Shown here: one piece after another, positions 31,755 through 42,833 of the stretch
Position numbering within the stretch: position 1 is the stretch's first letter
Layout: the number at the start of each line of letters is the position of its first letter
From: Salvia splendens
Taxonomy: Eukaryota; Streptophyta; Magnoliopsida; Lamiales; Lamiaceae
NCBI RefSeq assembly: GCF_004379255.2
Contig: NC_056034.1
Span: 35,901,262-35,965,261, forward strand
Length of the DNA: 64,000 bases
Direction: 5' to 3'
The notes under the pieces: model-generated
Databases searched by the model: none
The model's input: the letters and a program-made list of their open reading frames with translations, nothing else
Told to the model about the DNA's origin: nothing
Program-made: the position numbers and the translations under genes

Positions 31755-32176
31755 AACTAATATTCTCATCCCACTTTGGGAGTCTCGTTTTACCATTTTT
31801 GGATGTCTCACTTTAGTAGTCTCAGTTGGAATATTCCATAAAGGGTAATAGGCCCCACATTCCACATAATTTTTTTCCACTCACATTTTATTATAAAACT
31901 AATACTCCTCCGTCCCATTAAATATGAAACATTTGAGAATCGGCACAAAATTTTATGTAGTGTTGTTCTGTGAGTTAATGAAGAGAAAGTAAATTAAGAG
32001 AGATGAAAAAGTAGAAATAAAGTTGTTTTCATTTTATGAAACGTTTCATTTTAATGGGACAATCCAAAAATGAAAACGTTTTATTTCTAATAGGACATAG
32101 GGAGTATGTAAAAGTAAGATTCAATTCCACGCCGAACTCAGATGGTGCTTCTAAAGTGGGATGAAGGGAGTATATA
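31755..32176. mobile_element. Middle MITE of the nest
   Basis: Left TCTCATCCCACTTTGGGAG and right CTAAAGTGGGATGAAGGGAG are inverted ends. It is itself interrupted at TATAAAACTAATA by 31905-32107. Confidence 0.65.
31905..32107. mobile_element. Inner MITE of the nest
   Basis: Left CTCCTCCGTCCCATTAAATA and right CTAATAGGACATAGGGAG are inverted ends; the ATGAAACATTT and AAACGTTTCAT pair lies inside. TA flanks both ends. Confidence 0.75.
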
Positions 32177-32289
32177 AAAGTAGGATTCACATACTACTAA
32201 CTTTTTCAACTCACCTTCCTTCACATTTCTTAAAACTCGTGCCGGATCAAAGTGAGACACATATTGGGGATAGAGAAAGTAGTTAGTTT

Positions 32290-32700
32290 CTGATATTTCT
32301 AATAGGGATGGAAAATTCCGTCACTAAATTATTTTCCTTTATTTTTTAGTTTTATTTTAAATTTAAATTAGAGACAGACTATTTCATCAGTAAATATATT
32401 TGAATTCTTTTATAATTTCAAATGCCGACACTAAAATTAATAGGCTTTATAAATTAATGACAAACTTATCCGTCATTAAATATCTTCGAATTTTTTTATT
32501 TTCTATCACTTATTTTCACAGGTTTTATTAGCTAGTGACTGACGTATTCCGTGAGTAAATAGGTTTAAAGTTTTTTATTTTCTATGTCTACAATTTTTTC
32601 AAGTTTTACTATTGATTAGTGATAGAAATATTCGATCAGTAAATAATGTTTAAATTTTTTTATTTTGCAGATTTTATGAATCTATACATGTATAAAAGCC
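32290..32700. repeat. Diverged ~75-bp subrepeats with a CCGTCACTAAAT-like motif
   Basis: Copies of a unit with GACTATTTCATCAGTAAATA, a T-rich run and TTTTATTTTCTAT recur about every 70-90 bp; related units lie at 31385-31620 and 35780-36140. They look like subterminal repeats of a decayed DNA transposon. The family is not identified. Confidence 0.4.
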
Positions 32701-33191
32701 AAATCTAAAAAAAAAAATAATTCCCTCCCACTTTCATGGAAAATTGCTAACTATATTATACTTCATCCGTCTCACTCTAAGTGACACATTTTATTTTTAG
32801 GATGTCTCATTCTAAATGACTTGTTTCTAAAAATAGAAACATTACTCTTCTACTTTTTCCTCTCTCTTCTTATATTCTCTCCACTTTACTCACAAAACAA
32901 CACCACATAAAATTCTGTAATCGGTTAAAAACTTTTCATATTTAAACTTGGTCTAATTTTAGGGGATGACAAAAAATGGTAAAACTAATCTATTTTTTTA
33001 GCACGTATGGATATATTGAATTAGAGGAATGTAATCAAATGCAAACTCTAAATATCGTACAAACTCAAACTATGATTTGTACCGTTGGAAAATGTCAACA
33101 GATGACAAAATAATAACAAAAAAATATCAACATTGTGTCAACGGTTGATGCTATGTTGACATTGTGTTGACACTGCGTTGATGATGCACTT

Positions 33192-35270
33192 TTTATTAGC
33201 ACTAAAAATACCTGCAAGTATACAGTGTAAGAATAACATAGCTAAAGGTCAGTACCATATATCGAACACAGGGAAAACAGACACAAATTGTCTATCATAT
33301 ACTAAGCTTCTTTCACTATTTGGAAAATCGAAAGAGATTTGAATTTTTAAAAATAAAAACTTTAGAAGTGGAATAAAACAACTTTTGCAAATAAAACACA
33401 AAGATAAATATATGAGATAAGAGAATTCCAGGGATGTGTGTTCACAGTTATGGTTATACAAATTCCTACTACAATACCCTAGCACACAGTTCTTACTTCA
33501 GTAGGATGAGTCGCTTAAGTTTTGCCCATGCGGTACAAACGTAGATTACTAACATTATGGTTGTCAATCCTAGATCCGTAACTCCTAAAAGCTCCTAAGA
33601 CCCTTGAAAAGTCCTCACTCTCAATTAACATGTCGTTTTAAGGGAAGCTAATTGTAGTGTCTACTAAGTAGATCTAACTCGCCAACCTCCTCTCACGATT
33701 ATGTAGCAAATTATATTAAATCATCACAGAATGTGTCACTTAAACGTGAAGCAATTATCCAACACTTAGGGAAGAAACGAAGTAAGAACAAAATGGATAT
33801 TAAATAGCAAAACGGAATTGTATAATCAAAGTCGTTACTCACACGTCCCTAGAATCCTATGAGTTTAGTTTCACATGATAGAATAAGCTAAAAACATAGT
33901 TTGTAGGGAAAACAAAGTGAACATAAGAATTAAAGTAATAAAACCCAAAGGTTGAATCCTTGTAGCCTTGATCTTCTATTGATTCTTTCTTCAAACCCTT
34001 ACACCTTGATGAACAAGTAAGAGCTCTCAAATAATATGTTCTGGAATTATGTAGCAGAAAGAAGATCCTTTTTTGAAGAGGTTTGAAAAGGAATTTATAG
34101 CCATATTTTCGAGCAGCATCAATTAAGGCAAAAAGTGGCTAAGTATGGTAAATCTTGGAGGGAAATTAGGTCAAATCTGTGCGCCACATTTTCCCAGCGG
34201 GCCCAGAAGCGGACATGCGTTCGAAGAGGGAGGGGCTTAAGCCCTTACCCAATAATTTTTTTTTTGTTTTTAGCTTGTAAATTTTTTAAAATCTTTTAAA
34301 ACCATCTACTTAGCCCTTACAAAACCAATATCTCTGAAGACTAAATCATTGGAGTTTGAGTTGCTTAGATTGAAAGTTTTTCAGGTAATTGATACCTAAC
34401 AAATTCAGAGTGTTTATTGTGCGGAAATATTTTTTCTAATCCGTGAACTTTGCCAAACTATCATTTTTATTCCGTAAACTTTGAAAATATCTCAACTTTG
34501 ACTTAATACTCCCTCCATCACATTCAAGATGACCACATTTCCCTTTTTGTTTGTCTCAATTAAGATGGCCACTTCCCAATTTTGAAAATAACCTCTTCTC
34601 TCATCTCTCCTCATTAAAATATTCAACTACCTTTTTCGTCGTTACTTTATTCCACCTAATAAAACTTCCTAAAATCTCGTGCCACTCAAGAATGTAGTCA
34701 TCTTGAGTGGGACGGAGGGAGTATCATTTAAGCTACTTTTTCACTATTTCAAATTTTTTTGGGACAAAAATATCCTTAAGACCATAAAGGACTAAGCGAG
34801 TACAGTTTACAATATAGCCCCTACTAAACATATTTTCTGCGTCCGCCCCTAAGCGGGCCGCTGCACCTTGGCCAGCAATCGATGTGGGTTGATCCGTAGC
34901 CTCTACCTCTCGAACAGCGGCCGCTACGCTTCATTCCAGCGGTCGCTGTCAATCGTCCCGTAGCTTCTGGATCGTTCGGAGCGGTCGCTGGGCGTGTTCC
35001 TCTTTTCATGCACAACTTTCCCGGAGTGGACCGCTACTGGCTCAGCGGTCGTTGTCTCGGTTACAGCGGACCGCTGGACGTCTCGAAAGCTCCAGATTTC
35101 CAACTTCGACTTTTAGCTATCTTTTTAGGCTTGAATATGCATATTTTTCACAAAACACGTCAAAATACCAAAATAGACAAAATATGCAATTAATGGACGG
35201 TGTAATGGAACTTTGACACTCAAAACGAACCAAAAAGTGGCCTTAAAATAGTGCAAAATCCTAGCGTATC
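33192..35270. repeat. Unclassified repeat, second copy of the 17838 family, with a nested MITE
   Basis: It starts near ACCTGCAAGTATACAGTGT and has GAACACAGGGAAAACAGACA, matching the layout of 17838-19250. A MITE lies inside at 34506-34724. At 34433-34470 it has AATCCGTGAACTTTGCCAAA, whose complement appears outside the repeat at 35565-35590. The right end at ~35270 (TAGCGTATCA) is inferred from where the outer inverted repeat resumes. Confidence 0.4.
34506..34724. mobile_element. Stowaway-like MITE
   Basis: Left ACTCCCTCCATCACATTCAA and right TTGAGTGGGACGGAGGGAGT are inverted ends; AAGATGACCACATT is mirrored by GTAGTCATCTT. Confidence 0.8.
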
Positions 35271-35410
35271 AGTTGACATTTCTTGTTGCTATTATTTTGT
35301 CATCTGTTGACATTTTTTACCGATCCAGATCATAGTTTTGAGTGTGTACAATATTTACTGTTTGCATTTTATCACTACCCTTGAATTAAACATATATATA
35401 GATTATACCA

Positions 35411-36841
35411 AACAAATTTTTTCATTATCTATAAATAAAGATCACATTTGTTATAGTTCTATTAAAAAAGTCTATATTTTTCTCTACACATATAATCTTT
35501 CTTTTGTTCTACAATTTCTCATCTTTTTTTAATTTATTCACCATGGATTCCATGGTGAGAATGATAGTTTGGCAAAGTTCACGGATTAGAAACAAGATTC
35601 CCAAAAATTCAATCCTTCTCAAGATTATTTGTATATTAATTTATTGCAATTTATGGCTTTCGTTTGTTTGTTTTATTTTATTTTGTCATTTTTTATATTT
35701 TTTATAAATTTTGCAATAATAAAAATATTATTTATTATATAAAATGGTATATAATGAAGTGGTTGGTTGGTCATTAATAAATTATAAAAAAATTGATCCA
35801 ATGGCAGATTAGTGACGGATTAGGCCGTCACTGATTTGAAAATATGCAACATAGATTTAGTGGTGGGGATGGGTCCGTCACTAATTAGTGTCAGACAATT
35901 CTGTCACTAATATGAGACTAGGCAATACAGTTTTAGTGACGGCCTCGTACGGACTTCCGAATGCAGCATCTGATAAGTTTTGTGACTAATATACATATCC
36001 CGTTGGTGATGTTGTTGTTAATTTTAGAGGGTACTAATCAGTCACTACATTTTTTAGCAACAAGCTTTTAAATAATGGCTTCTTTTCGACGGCAACTGTC
36101 ACTGACACTGTAGGAAAAATGTGTCACTAAATGGTGAGTTTTATTTTAGTTGACCAGAAAAAGAAACTAATAACCTCAATTTGTTTTTCCTACTATACAC
36201 AAGAACATATTTTCTCTAAAAATAAACTAGTTCAAGAACATACATCGAGTTAATAAAAGCAAGAGGATAGATGAAGAAAAAAAAAGACTCCAACAAAATT
36301 GTCTCATTTAACTGTTAAAATAGGTTAAAAAGAATATATATTAAATCATACATTTTCAATTCTCGTTTTTACATATCTATTTGTGGAGGGAAGGAGTATG
36401 AATTATTGTTCATTCACTTTTTTGGCCTGTTGCTGTTGTTCTTTAGTTTTCTTGTATTTTAGGATAGTCCAATTATTAATTTCCTTTAAAATCAAGTCAC
36501 ATTGCTTTCAAATTCTTGACATTGGGCTTTGTCGGCCATCTGTTGTTTGTATGATGTTTTAGAGATACTTGTTTTATAGTATATATTTTCATGTAAAACT
36601 TTTTAGGGCATGTATTGTGATGAAGAATCTTAGTTTGGGCATATTTTGATGTTATCACGACTGCATTGGAAAGTGGTTGTGTAAAAGGTGCAGAGTGGAG
36701 AAATGTTAGGGTCGGGAGTGAATCTGATCACAACAATCATGATTTGTTATGAGTGCAACCTCCATCGTGTTCGTCTGCACTAGACTCATTGTGGGCGCCT
36801 TCGCCAGATTGATTCTCGCCGATTGTTTGAGATCCACTCTA
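35411..36841. other. AT-rich region with degenerate repeat motifs, no gene
   Basis: At 35780-36140, motifs such as GTGACGGATTAGGCCGTCAC repeat and invert, resembling subterminal repeats of a decayed TIR element. The remaining sequence is T-rich with no frame above 70 codons of any recognisable kind. Confidence 0.4.
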
Positions 36842-36844
36842 TAA

Positions 36845-38897
36845 GAGCATCTCCAGTAACACTGGATGTCAAATAGCCCTCACATAGACTTCACACTGCC
36901 ACATCATCAGCACTACAATTCTCCTGCCACATCAGCTTGCCACATCAATTGGACATCAAATAGCCCTCACATAGCCTTCACACTACCTATCCACATCACT
37001 AATAACAATTATATAATTTAATTTACACTCGTATCAACATACGGAATTTAATTTACGAGACAAATACGGAAAATTCGAATAATAATATTAAAACTTAAAA
37101 AGTACATTAATTTTAAAAAAAAGTACAATAATTTTAAAAAAAGTACAAAAATTAAAAAGTACATTAATTTAAAAAAGTAAAACAAAATCACTCCTCGCCG
37201 CCGTCCTCGTCTCCGTCGTCGCCCAGCGCTTCGTCACCGTCGTTGCCGCCGCCTCCGTCGCCACCTACGCCGCGGCTATTCCCGCCGGTGTCCCTCCTCA
37301 TCGCCTCCAATTCTTCACGCTGGCTCTGGAGCAATACACGAAGAAAATCCTTCACCTCGGGGTCCACCGCCGCTTGGAAGTCGGCTAAGGTCTTCACCAT
37401 TTGAGCGCGCGTTTGTTGGCGCGCGAAGAATTTGAGCTCCTCGGTAGACCTGCCGAGGGGGGATGTCGAATGGACCCCCTGGGAACTCGGGGTGCCCCCC
37501 TCGCAACCTGTTGTGCCCGCTTTTGGCCAACCAGGCGAGGTCGGCGACCGAACGAACGAGGAGTCGGGACCTCCTGGGCCGTCTCGGGGAGGTCTGTCGA
37601 ACCACCGCTGCTGCCGCTATAATCTCCGGTATAGTTCAGTTTCTGCCTCTTCGGCCAGCCAGCGTCGACGCCTGCCCGGAATTTCTCCGACTCGTTGAGC
37701 ACAACGTAGCAGTTCCAGTAGGTGAACTCATAGTACTTCTTCTGCGGATCGGGGTAGGCTCTCTCCGCAATCCTCCTGCAGTCTTCCTCTGTTTGGCCAC
37801 TGGTCTGCATGCGGAGGGCGTTGGCGTACAAACCCGAAAATCGAGAGACGCCAGACCTGATTCGGTCCCAGCACTTCCGGACCTCCTCCCCGGTGCACGG
37901 TCTCCCTTCAGGGCAAAATGCCCTGTAGGCTGCGGCTATCTTGGCCCACAAGTTGAAGATCCTCTGGTTGTTCGAAACGAGAGGATCGTCGCAGACACTC
38001 ACCCTCGCCTTGGCAACCGCAACGTTCTCCGCTTCCGTCCACTTCCTCCGGCCCCGGATTTCGGCCTCCGGCTGCGACGACTCGCCGACCTTCTTGGCCA
38101 TGCCCTTCTTCTTACCCCGCCCTACTCCCTGGCTTTGAATGAGAGTTTCCGGAACCTCGTTCATATCAAAACCCAAGTCCGCTAAGGAGAAGGTCTCCGT
38201 ATACTGTGCATCTGTTGGGGTCGATGTGTGTGAAGAACCGGTGGAAAAATCAAAAGTCGGCCGATAGGCGTTGTCCCCCCCGTACGTCCCCTGCGCCGGG
38301 GTAATCATCTGCTGCGCCGGTGGCTGCATCCCGGGTGCCCACCCCGGCATCATCTGCATAGGGGGCTGCATGCCGGGTGCCCACCCTGGCATCATCTGCT
38401 GCCACGGGTACATGTTGTAGTACCCGGTCATCAGAGGCCAACCACCTCCCCCAGGAGCCGGGGAAGTATGGGACCCTACCCCGGGAGTCGGGGGCGTCTG
38501 AGACCCTACACCGGGAGGCGGGGGAGTCTGAGACCATCCCCCGGGAGTCACTGGAGTACCTTCGTAGTTGTTCTCCATTGCTCGTTATTGATCTTGAACA
38601 GAAAGTAAGGTAGAGAGAGTACTCGTTAAAACAAGTGGTGCGAATGAAAATGACGTTCAAAGCGCGTATATATAGTGTTTTCAAAAGAAAAAAATAAAAA
38701 ATAAAATCTGACGCCGATCCGGGACCCACAATGGCGCCGTGAGGATCGGCGTCGGAACCGGCGTCATCGCGCGAATCGGCATGGCCACGCCGATTTTGAC
38801 GCCGATTTCGCCGACGCCGGTTCCAATGGTTCGGCGTCAGAACCGGCGTCGGCGAAAAATCGGCGTCGCGATTTTGACGCCGGCATTGGAGATGCTC
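36845..38897 (-). mobile_element. PIF/Harbinger-like element with a Myb/SANT-like ORF, no transposase
   Basis: Inverted ends GAGCATCTCCAGTAAC and CATTGGAGATGCTC are flanked by the 3-bp duplication TAA (36842-36844 and 38898-38900), the target typical of PIF/Harbinger elements. The right side, upstream of the ORF, is strongly GC-rich with repeated CGGCGTC motifs. No DDE transposase frame is present, so the element depends on another copy. 43804-44416 is an internally deleted relative in opposite orientation. Confidence 0.75.
37188..38578 (-). CDS. Myb/SANT-like DNA-binding ORF of the Harbinger-like element
   Basis: The main frame (38578-37394, 394 codons) starts MENNYEGTPVTPGGWSQ and has an N-terminal Pro/Gly/Met-rich repeat region with duplicated MMPGWAPGMQPP units. 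From residue ~175 comes a trihelix/Myb-like domain, RKWTEAENVAVAKARVSVC, NQRIFNLWAKIAAAYRAFCP and RKCWDRIRSGVSRFSGLY. A downstream frame (37400-37188, MVKTLADFQAAVDPEVKDFL) is the C-terminal segment usually fused in these proteins, often misannotated in plants as 'glutathione S-transferase T3-like'. Here a stop or frameshift near 37394 separates them. In this superfamily the Myb-like protein binds the transposon ends and helps the transposase. Confidence 0.75.
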
Positions 38898-39123
38898 TAA
38901 TTGATCTCATTAAATATGAAATGTTTGCTTTTTCCCACGGGATTTTATGTACTGTTATTTTGTGAGTTAATGAAAAAAAAATAAAGAGAAATGAAAAAAA
39001 GTAGAGATGGTAGTTCTTTTTTTAGGAAATGTTTCATTTTTAATGGGACAGAGAGAGTATTTCTGTGTGTATTCTGTCTACTTGCTCTAAGTCATCTTCC
39101 TCTCCATTTCTATGTGTATTTTG
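38898..39123. other. Flanking DNA with a diverged MITE half
   Basis: Contains AATATGAAATGTTTGC ... GGAAATGTTTCATTTTTAATGGGAC, the two arms of another MITE of the 31905 type, without clear outer ends. No gene. Confidence 0.4.
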
Positions 39124-39392
39124 TACTCCCTCCGTCCCGCTTAAGATGATACGTTTTTTTTTAGTTTGTTCCAACTAAGATGACACATTTTCTTTTTTGA
39201 AAACTTTCTCTCTCCAATTAATACACACAACCACTTTTTCTCACTCCTATTAAAATATTCATCTTTCTTTCTCTCTTTATTTTAATACTTACACCCACAT
39301 TTTCTCTCTCCAATTAAACATTTTAACCAATAACTCCTAAAATCTCATGCCGACCAAGAAATGTGTCATCTTAGCCGGGACGGAGGGAGTAG
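39124..39392. mobile_element. Stowaway-like MITE
   Basis: Left TACTCCCTCCGTCCCGCTTA and right AGCCGGGACGGAGGGAGTA are inverted ends; AAGATGATACG is mirrored by TGTGTCATCTT. Confidence 0.85.
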
Positions 39393-39539
39393 TTATCCTA
39401 GATCAGTCTATGTCATGGTGTAAATTGGACAAAGATTTGAAGCAGAATGATTAGTACTAACAAATCTCAGACATAGATTGATTGATGTATATTCTGGCAA
39501 GATGCAACCTATGTTCATATTGATCTCATTTTTAGCAGG

Positions 39540-39870
39540 CAGGTAATACGAGTATTGGCCATGCACCCGTTGCCCTCGCAACTATTCCCAACATGAAGTT
39601 CAACTGCGAAGCGTTTAGTTCTAAGGAAGAAGATCCTTACTGAGTCTAATTGAATATTAGTTCTTTGAAGATAAATAGGTTTGTTTGCAAAACTGCAGGT
39701 GCACAATATGTTTGGGTGAGTATGAAGACAGAGATACTGAGAATAATGCCCCAATGTGGCCATACGTTTCATCTTTCTCGGATCGATTGTGGCAGAAGAA
39801 GCAGTCAACGTGCCCAGTGTGCCGTCTCGCAGTTCAAGAGGAGCACTCTATCTAAGCCTATTGCTGCTGC
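39540..39870 (+). pseudogene. RING-H2 (ATL-type) ubiquitin ligase fragment
   Basis: One piece reads PNMKFNCEAFSSKEEDP, the segment usually just before the RING in ATL proteins. After an intron-like stretch ending CTGCAG comes CTICLGEYED, then, one base out of frame, ILRIMPQCGHTFHLS followed by RID instead of the family's CID, and a degraded final CPVC (QCA). A frameshift, the loss of zinc-binding Cys residues and the lack of N-terminal membrane segments show it is a dead fragment. Confidence 0.65.
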
Positions 39871-39929
39871 AGCTTATCTTACTCTTAGCATCCAAATGCA
39901 TCATCATCCTATTCTGATCTAATTGGATT

Positions 39930-40375
39930 TCAAAAGCATGGTCTTATGGGGGACCACTGGAACCCCAAACATATAATCAGCTTAGTGCAGTGTTGTATTT
40001 AGTCTCACAACATCTCTAAGGGGAGAGCTAACTAATATAACTATCATATTTACTTTTTTTCATGAAAAATTATTCTCCAATGGAAGAGGTATTTGAGAAG
40101 ATATTATATATTTTCCCATTTTAAAGAGATATCTTTACCTCCCCATCCATGGAGAAGTAAAATCTTATAACTACCATATTTGTCTTCTTTTCATGAAAAA
40201 CCCTTCTCTAAGGCAAAAGATATTTGAGAAGGTATTACACTTTATATTTGTCAATGTATTTTGTACTACTATTTTATTTTTAAAAAATAATTTACCTTTC
40301 TATATACCTTTTCTCTTTGGAACGTGTTACTTTTTAAAATGAAATATTTCACTTTTTAAGAAGGTAAATATATAA
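39930..40375. other. AT-rich intergenic stretch
   Basis: Two diverged direct copies of a ~120-bp segment (TAACTATCATATTTAC at 40038 and TAACTACCATATTTG at 40169) are present. Nothing codes for protein. Confidence 0.4.
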
Positions 40376-40706
40376 TACTCCCTCCGTCCCAATTTAAGAG
40401 TCCGGTTTTGCCATTTCCGTCCGTCCCAGTTTAAGAGTCACATTTAGAATTTACTATATTTGGCCATAGAATTTAACCTCATTGTTGATGAAATTTACAC
40501 TCAAATGTCATTACTTTCATAAAAATAAAACAAAACAAAATCCTAAACATGCAAAAAGTCAAAAGGGTCTCACTTTCTACTACCTCACTTCAATTATTAC
40601 ACACTCCAACAACCACTACCTCATTTCATTTATTACACACTCCACCAATTTCTTAAAACCTCTGACATAACTAAATCTTACTCTTAAACTGAGACGGAGG
40701 GAGTAT
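40376..40706. mobile_element. Stowaway-like MITE
   Basis: Left ACTCCCTCCGTCCCAATTTA and right TAAACTGAGACGGAGGGAGT are inverted ends around ~330 bp, flanked by TA. A second internal copy of the left end (CCGTCCGTCCCAGTTTAAG) lies at 40418. Confidence 0.8.
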
Positions 40707-40977
40707 ACCTTTTTTCTATATATCTTCTCCACTTGGAGATGCTCTTAAAATTCTTCTTTTCTGGTGGCCTGTGGAAGGGCTTGTCATTTGTTCAAACAGT
40801 GGAATTAAACTTTTTTTTCAATAAATTAAACTTTTTTTTCAATATGAATTTGAATCATTTTTTTTTCAATTCTAGATTTGTTTGATTGTTGGGACTAAAT
40901 GTATTTCTTTTACACGTAGTTAGGTTGATGCATTTTCATTCTAAAAACTCAAATTTACACCGTTTGTATTTGTATAT

Positions 40978-41222
40978 ACTCCCTTCCTCCGTCTCGCTTT
41001 AGCAGTCCTAGTTACTTTTGAGCACTCATTTTGTAAAAATGATAATAAATAGTTAAAGTGGAGAAATGGTAAAGTAAGAGAGAGAATAATGTAGAGAAGA
41101 GTCTTATCTACATTATTCTCTCTCTTATTTTACCATTTCTCCATTTTAACTATTTATTATTATTTTTACAAAATGAGTGCTCAGAAGTAACTAGGACGGC
41201 TAAAGCGGGATGAAAGGAATAT
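40978..41222. mobile_element. Long-hairpin MITE
   Basis: Two arms of about 100 bp are almost perfectly complementary: the left arm includes AATGGTAAAGTAAGAGAGAG and the right arm CTCTCTCTTATTTTACCATT, with only a few bases of loop around 41100. The outer ends are CTTCCTCCGTCTCGCTTTAG and CTAAAGCGGGATGAAAGG. A transcript would form one long stem. Confidence 0.8.
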
Positions 41223-41709
41223 TATTTTCAATTAAAAAAATTGATAAAGACTAACAGTGAGACTGTGAGATCATTTGGTTAGGCAAAGTGGAGTAATAGT
41301 TTGCCTTATATTCACCACAAAGAAAATATTGATGTAGGCAATAAAACGTACCCTTTTACTAATATAATTGAGGCATTTTTTTAATACGAGAGTTAGGAAT
41401 GATTTTTTACATAGTTTAAATAAAAAAGAGAATAAAGAAAGAGAAAATAAAGTATCACGAAACGTGCAAAGGGCAAAATTTACTTTCAATAATTATTTTT
41501 CAGTGACCACAAATATGCAAACTTTAAAGTTCAAAACCATTTATTTTTGTTTACTCTTAAAAATATAACACTATCTTATGGTGGGTCTTATTAGGTTGCC
41601 AATTCCTCCTTTTAGTTGCCAACTACTACTAAATCTGAGCCCTTGGATCTGAAGATCAATAACCATGTTTTATGTACAACCTGATGTCAATTGCTTTGAT
41701 TTTAATGTC

Positions 41710-42145
41710 ACAAGCATTATCCGAAATGATTGGGCGTAAAGCGTTTGTAAGTGGATTTTTAAGTCCGCCGTCAAATCCCAAGGCTCAACCCTGAACAGGT
41801 GGTGATCCAAGCCCCTTGGCCTAGCGGTAAAGGGTGCTGGATACCGCGTCCATCCTGGAGGTCTCGAGTTCGAACCCTGGGTGGCGTAATTTGTCTTTCC
41901 TCCTTGTTATAGGAGTTGATTTGTAATTTCCTCCTTCATATATATGATATAAATATATGAAGTTAATTTAAAAAAAAAAAAACCCTGGACAGGCGGTGGA
42001 AACTACCAAGCTGGAGTACGGTAGGGGCAGAGGGAATTTCCGGTGGAGCGGTGAAATGCGTAGAGATCGGAAAGAACACCAACGGCGAAAGCACTCTGCT
42101 GGGCCGACACTGACACTGAGAGACGAAAGCTAGGGGAGCGAATGG
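41710..42145 (+). pseudogene. Plastid 16S rDNA fragment in the nucleus, split by a SINE
   Basis: The pieces 41710-41803 and 41981-42145 match the central part of plastid 16S rRNA: GATTGGGCGTAAAGCG, then AACTACCAAGCTGGAGTACG, GGTGAAATGCGTAGAGATCG and GAAAGCTAGGGGAGCGAATGG's first bases. The left piece has several substitutions and the right piece almost none. Only ~260 bp remain, so it is a nuclear plastid-DNA insertion without ribosomal function. Confidence 0.92.
41804..41980 (+). mobile_element. tRNA-derived SINE inserted in the plastid rDNA fragment
   Basis: The 5' part resembles a tRNA gene, with an A-box-like TGGCCTAGCGGTAAAGG and a B-box-like GAGTTCGAACCC, the two internal RNA polymerase III promoter elements. 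A body with CTCCTTGTTATAGGAGTTG and TTTGTAATTTCCTCCTT follows, ending in an A12 tail. It is bounded by a 17-bp target duplication (41787-41803 and 41981-41997) that differs at two positions. Confidence 0.85.
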
Positions 42146-42411
42146 AGTATTAATGGAAACTGAATTTTGTTAGTAGTAACTAACTTCTAAAAAATATCTC
42201 AAAATTTTCAACTCATATAATTTTCACGATTTAAACTATTTTTTCACATAACATATCAAATTAAAGGTTATTTTATAAGGATTCTAACGAGATCTTAATT
42301 GCATATGCTCGAATAAAAATTTAATAATTTTATTTGAATTTTCAATAATTTTTATATTCAGATTACTATACAATGTTGATATCACGAGAATCACAAAAAC
42401 TGTTATGTACA

Positions 42412-42676
42412 CTTCCCCCATTCCAATTAAGATGATGCACTTTTCTTTTTAGTTTGTCCCAACCAAAATGACACATTTCTATTTTTTTAAACTTTCTTCA
42501 ATTAATACACTCAACAATTTTTTCATCTCTCCTATCAAATATTCAACTCTCTTTCTCTCTCCATTTAATACTTGCACCTACTTTTTATCTCTACAATCAA
42601 CCACATTAATCCTCAACTCCTAAAATCTCATGCCGACTAAGAAATGTGTCGTTTTAGCTGGAACGGATGAAGTATA
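42412..42676. mobile_element. Stowaway-like MITE
   Basis: Left CTTCCCCCATTCCAATTAAG and right TAGCTGGAACGGATGAAG are diverged inverted ends; the interior is closely similar to 39124-39392 (ATGCCGACTAAGAAATGTGT). Confidence 0.7.
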
Positions 42677-42833
42677 AGAAATGGCTAAAAGCTCATTTTC
42701 AAATTAATTAATTACAAACTAAATTTCCATGTGGCACCACTAAATCCTTTAGATCTAATGATTAGAAATTGGTAATAAGTACTTAGCAATAATAGTTAGA
42801 GTTTTTCGGTGGGGCACTTTACTACTAAAATAA

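Larger units (their letters stand above)
31620..32284. mobile_element. Outer MITE of a three-deep nest
   Basis: Left CTCTCTTTGTCCCATATTAT and right ATTGGGGATAGAGAAAGTAG pair as inverted ends; GTGTCTCATT is mirrored by GTGAGACACAT. It is interrupted at ACAAAACTAATA by 31755-32176. Confidence 0.65.
33020..35410. mobile_element. TIR element split by a ~2-kb repeat
   Basis: The arms 33020-33145 and 35270-35410 are inverted repeats of ~125 bp. Examples are AATGTCAACAGATGACAAAA on the left against TTTTGTCATCTGTTGACATT on the right, and CTATGATTTGTACC against the complement of CCGATCCAGATCATAG. Without the insert it would be a MITE of a few hundred bp. The repeat 33192-35270 occupies its middle. 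Confidence 0.6.

Noticed and set aside
37401..38185. Plus-strand frames across the Harbinger-like ORF
   Set aside because: Shadows of the 394-codon minus-strand frame, which has a recognisable Myb-like domain.
41804..41900. Functional tRNA gene
   Set aside because: A- and B-box-like motifs are present but no acceptor-stem pairing or full tRNA fold was evident; poly(A) tail and target duplication show a SINE.
41710..42145. Functional rRNA gene
   Set aside because: Only a ~260-bp central fragment of plastid 16S, split by a SINE.
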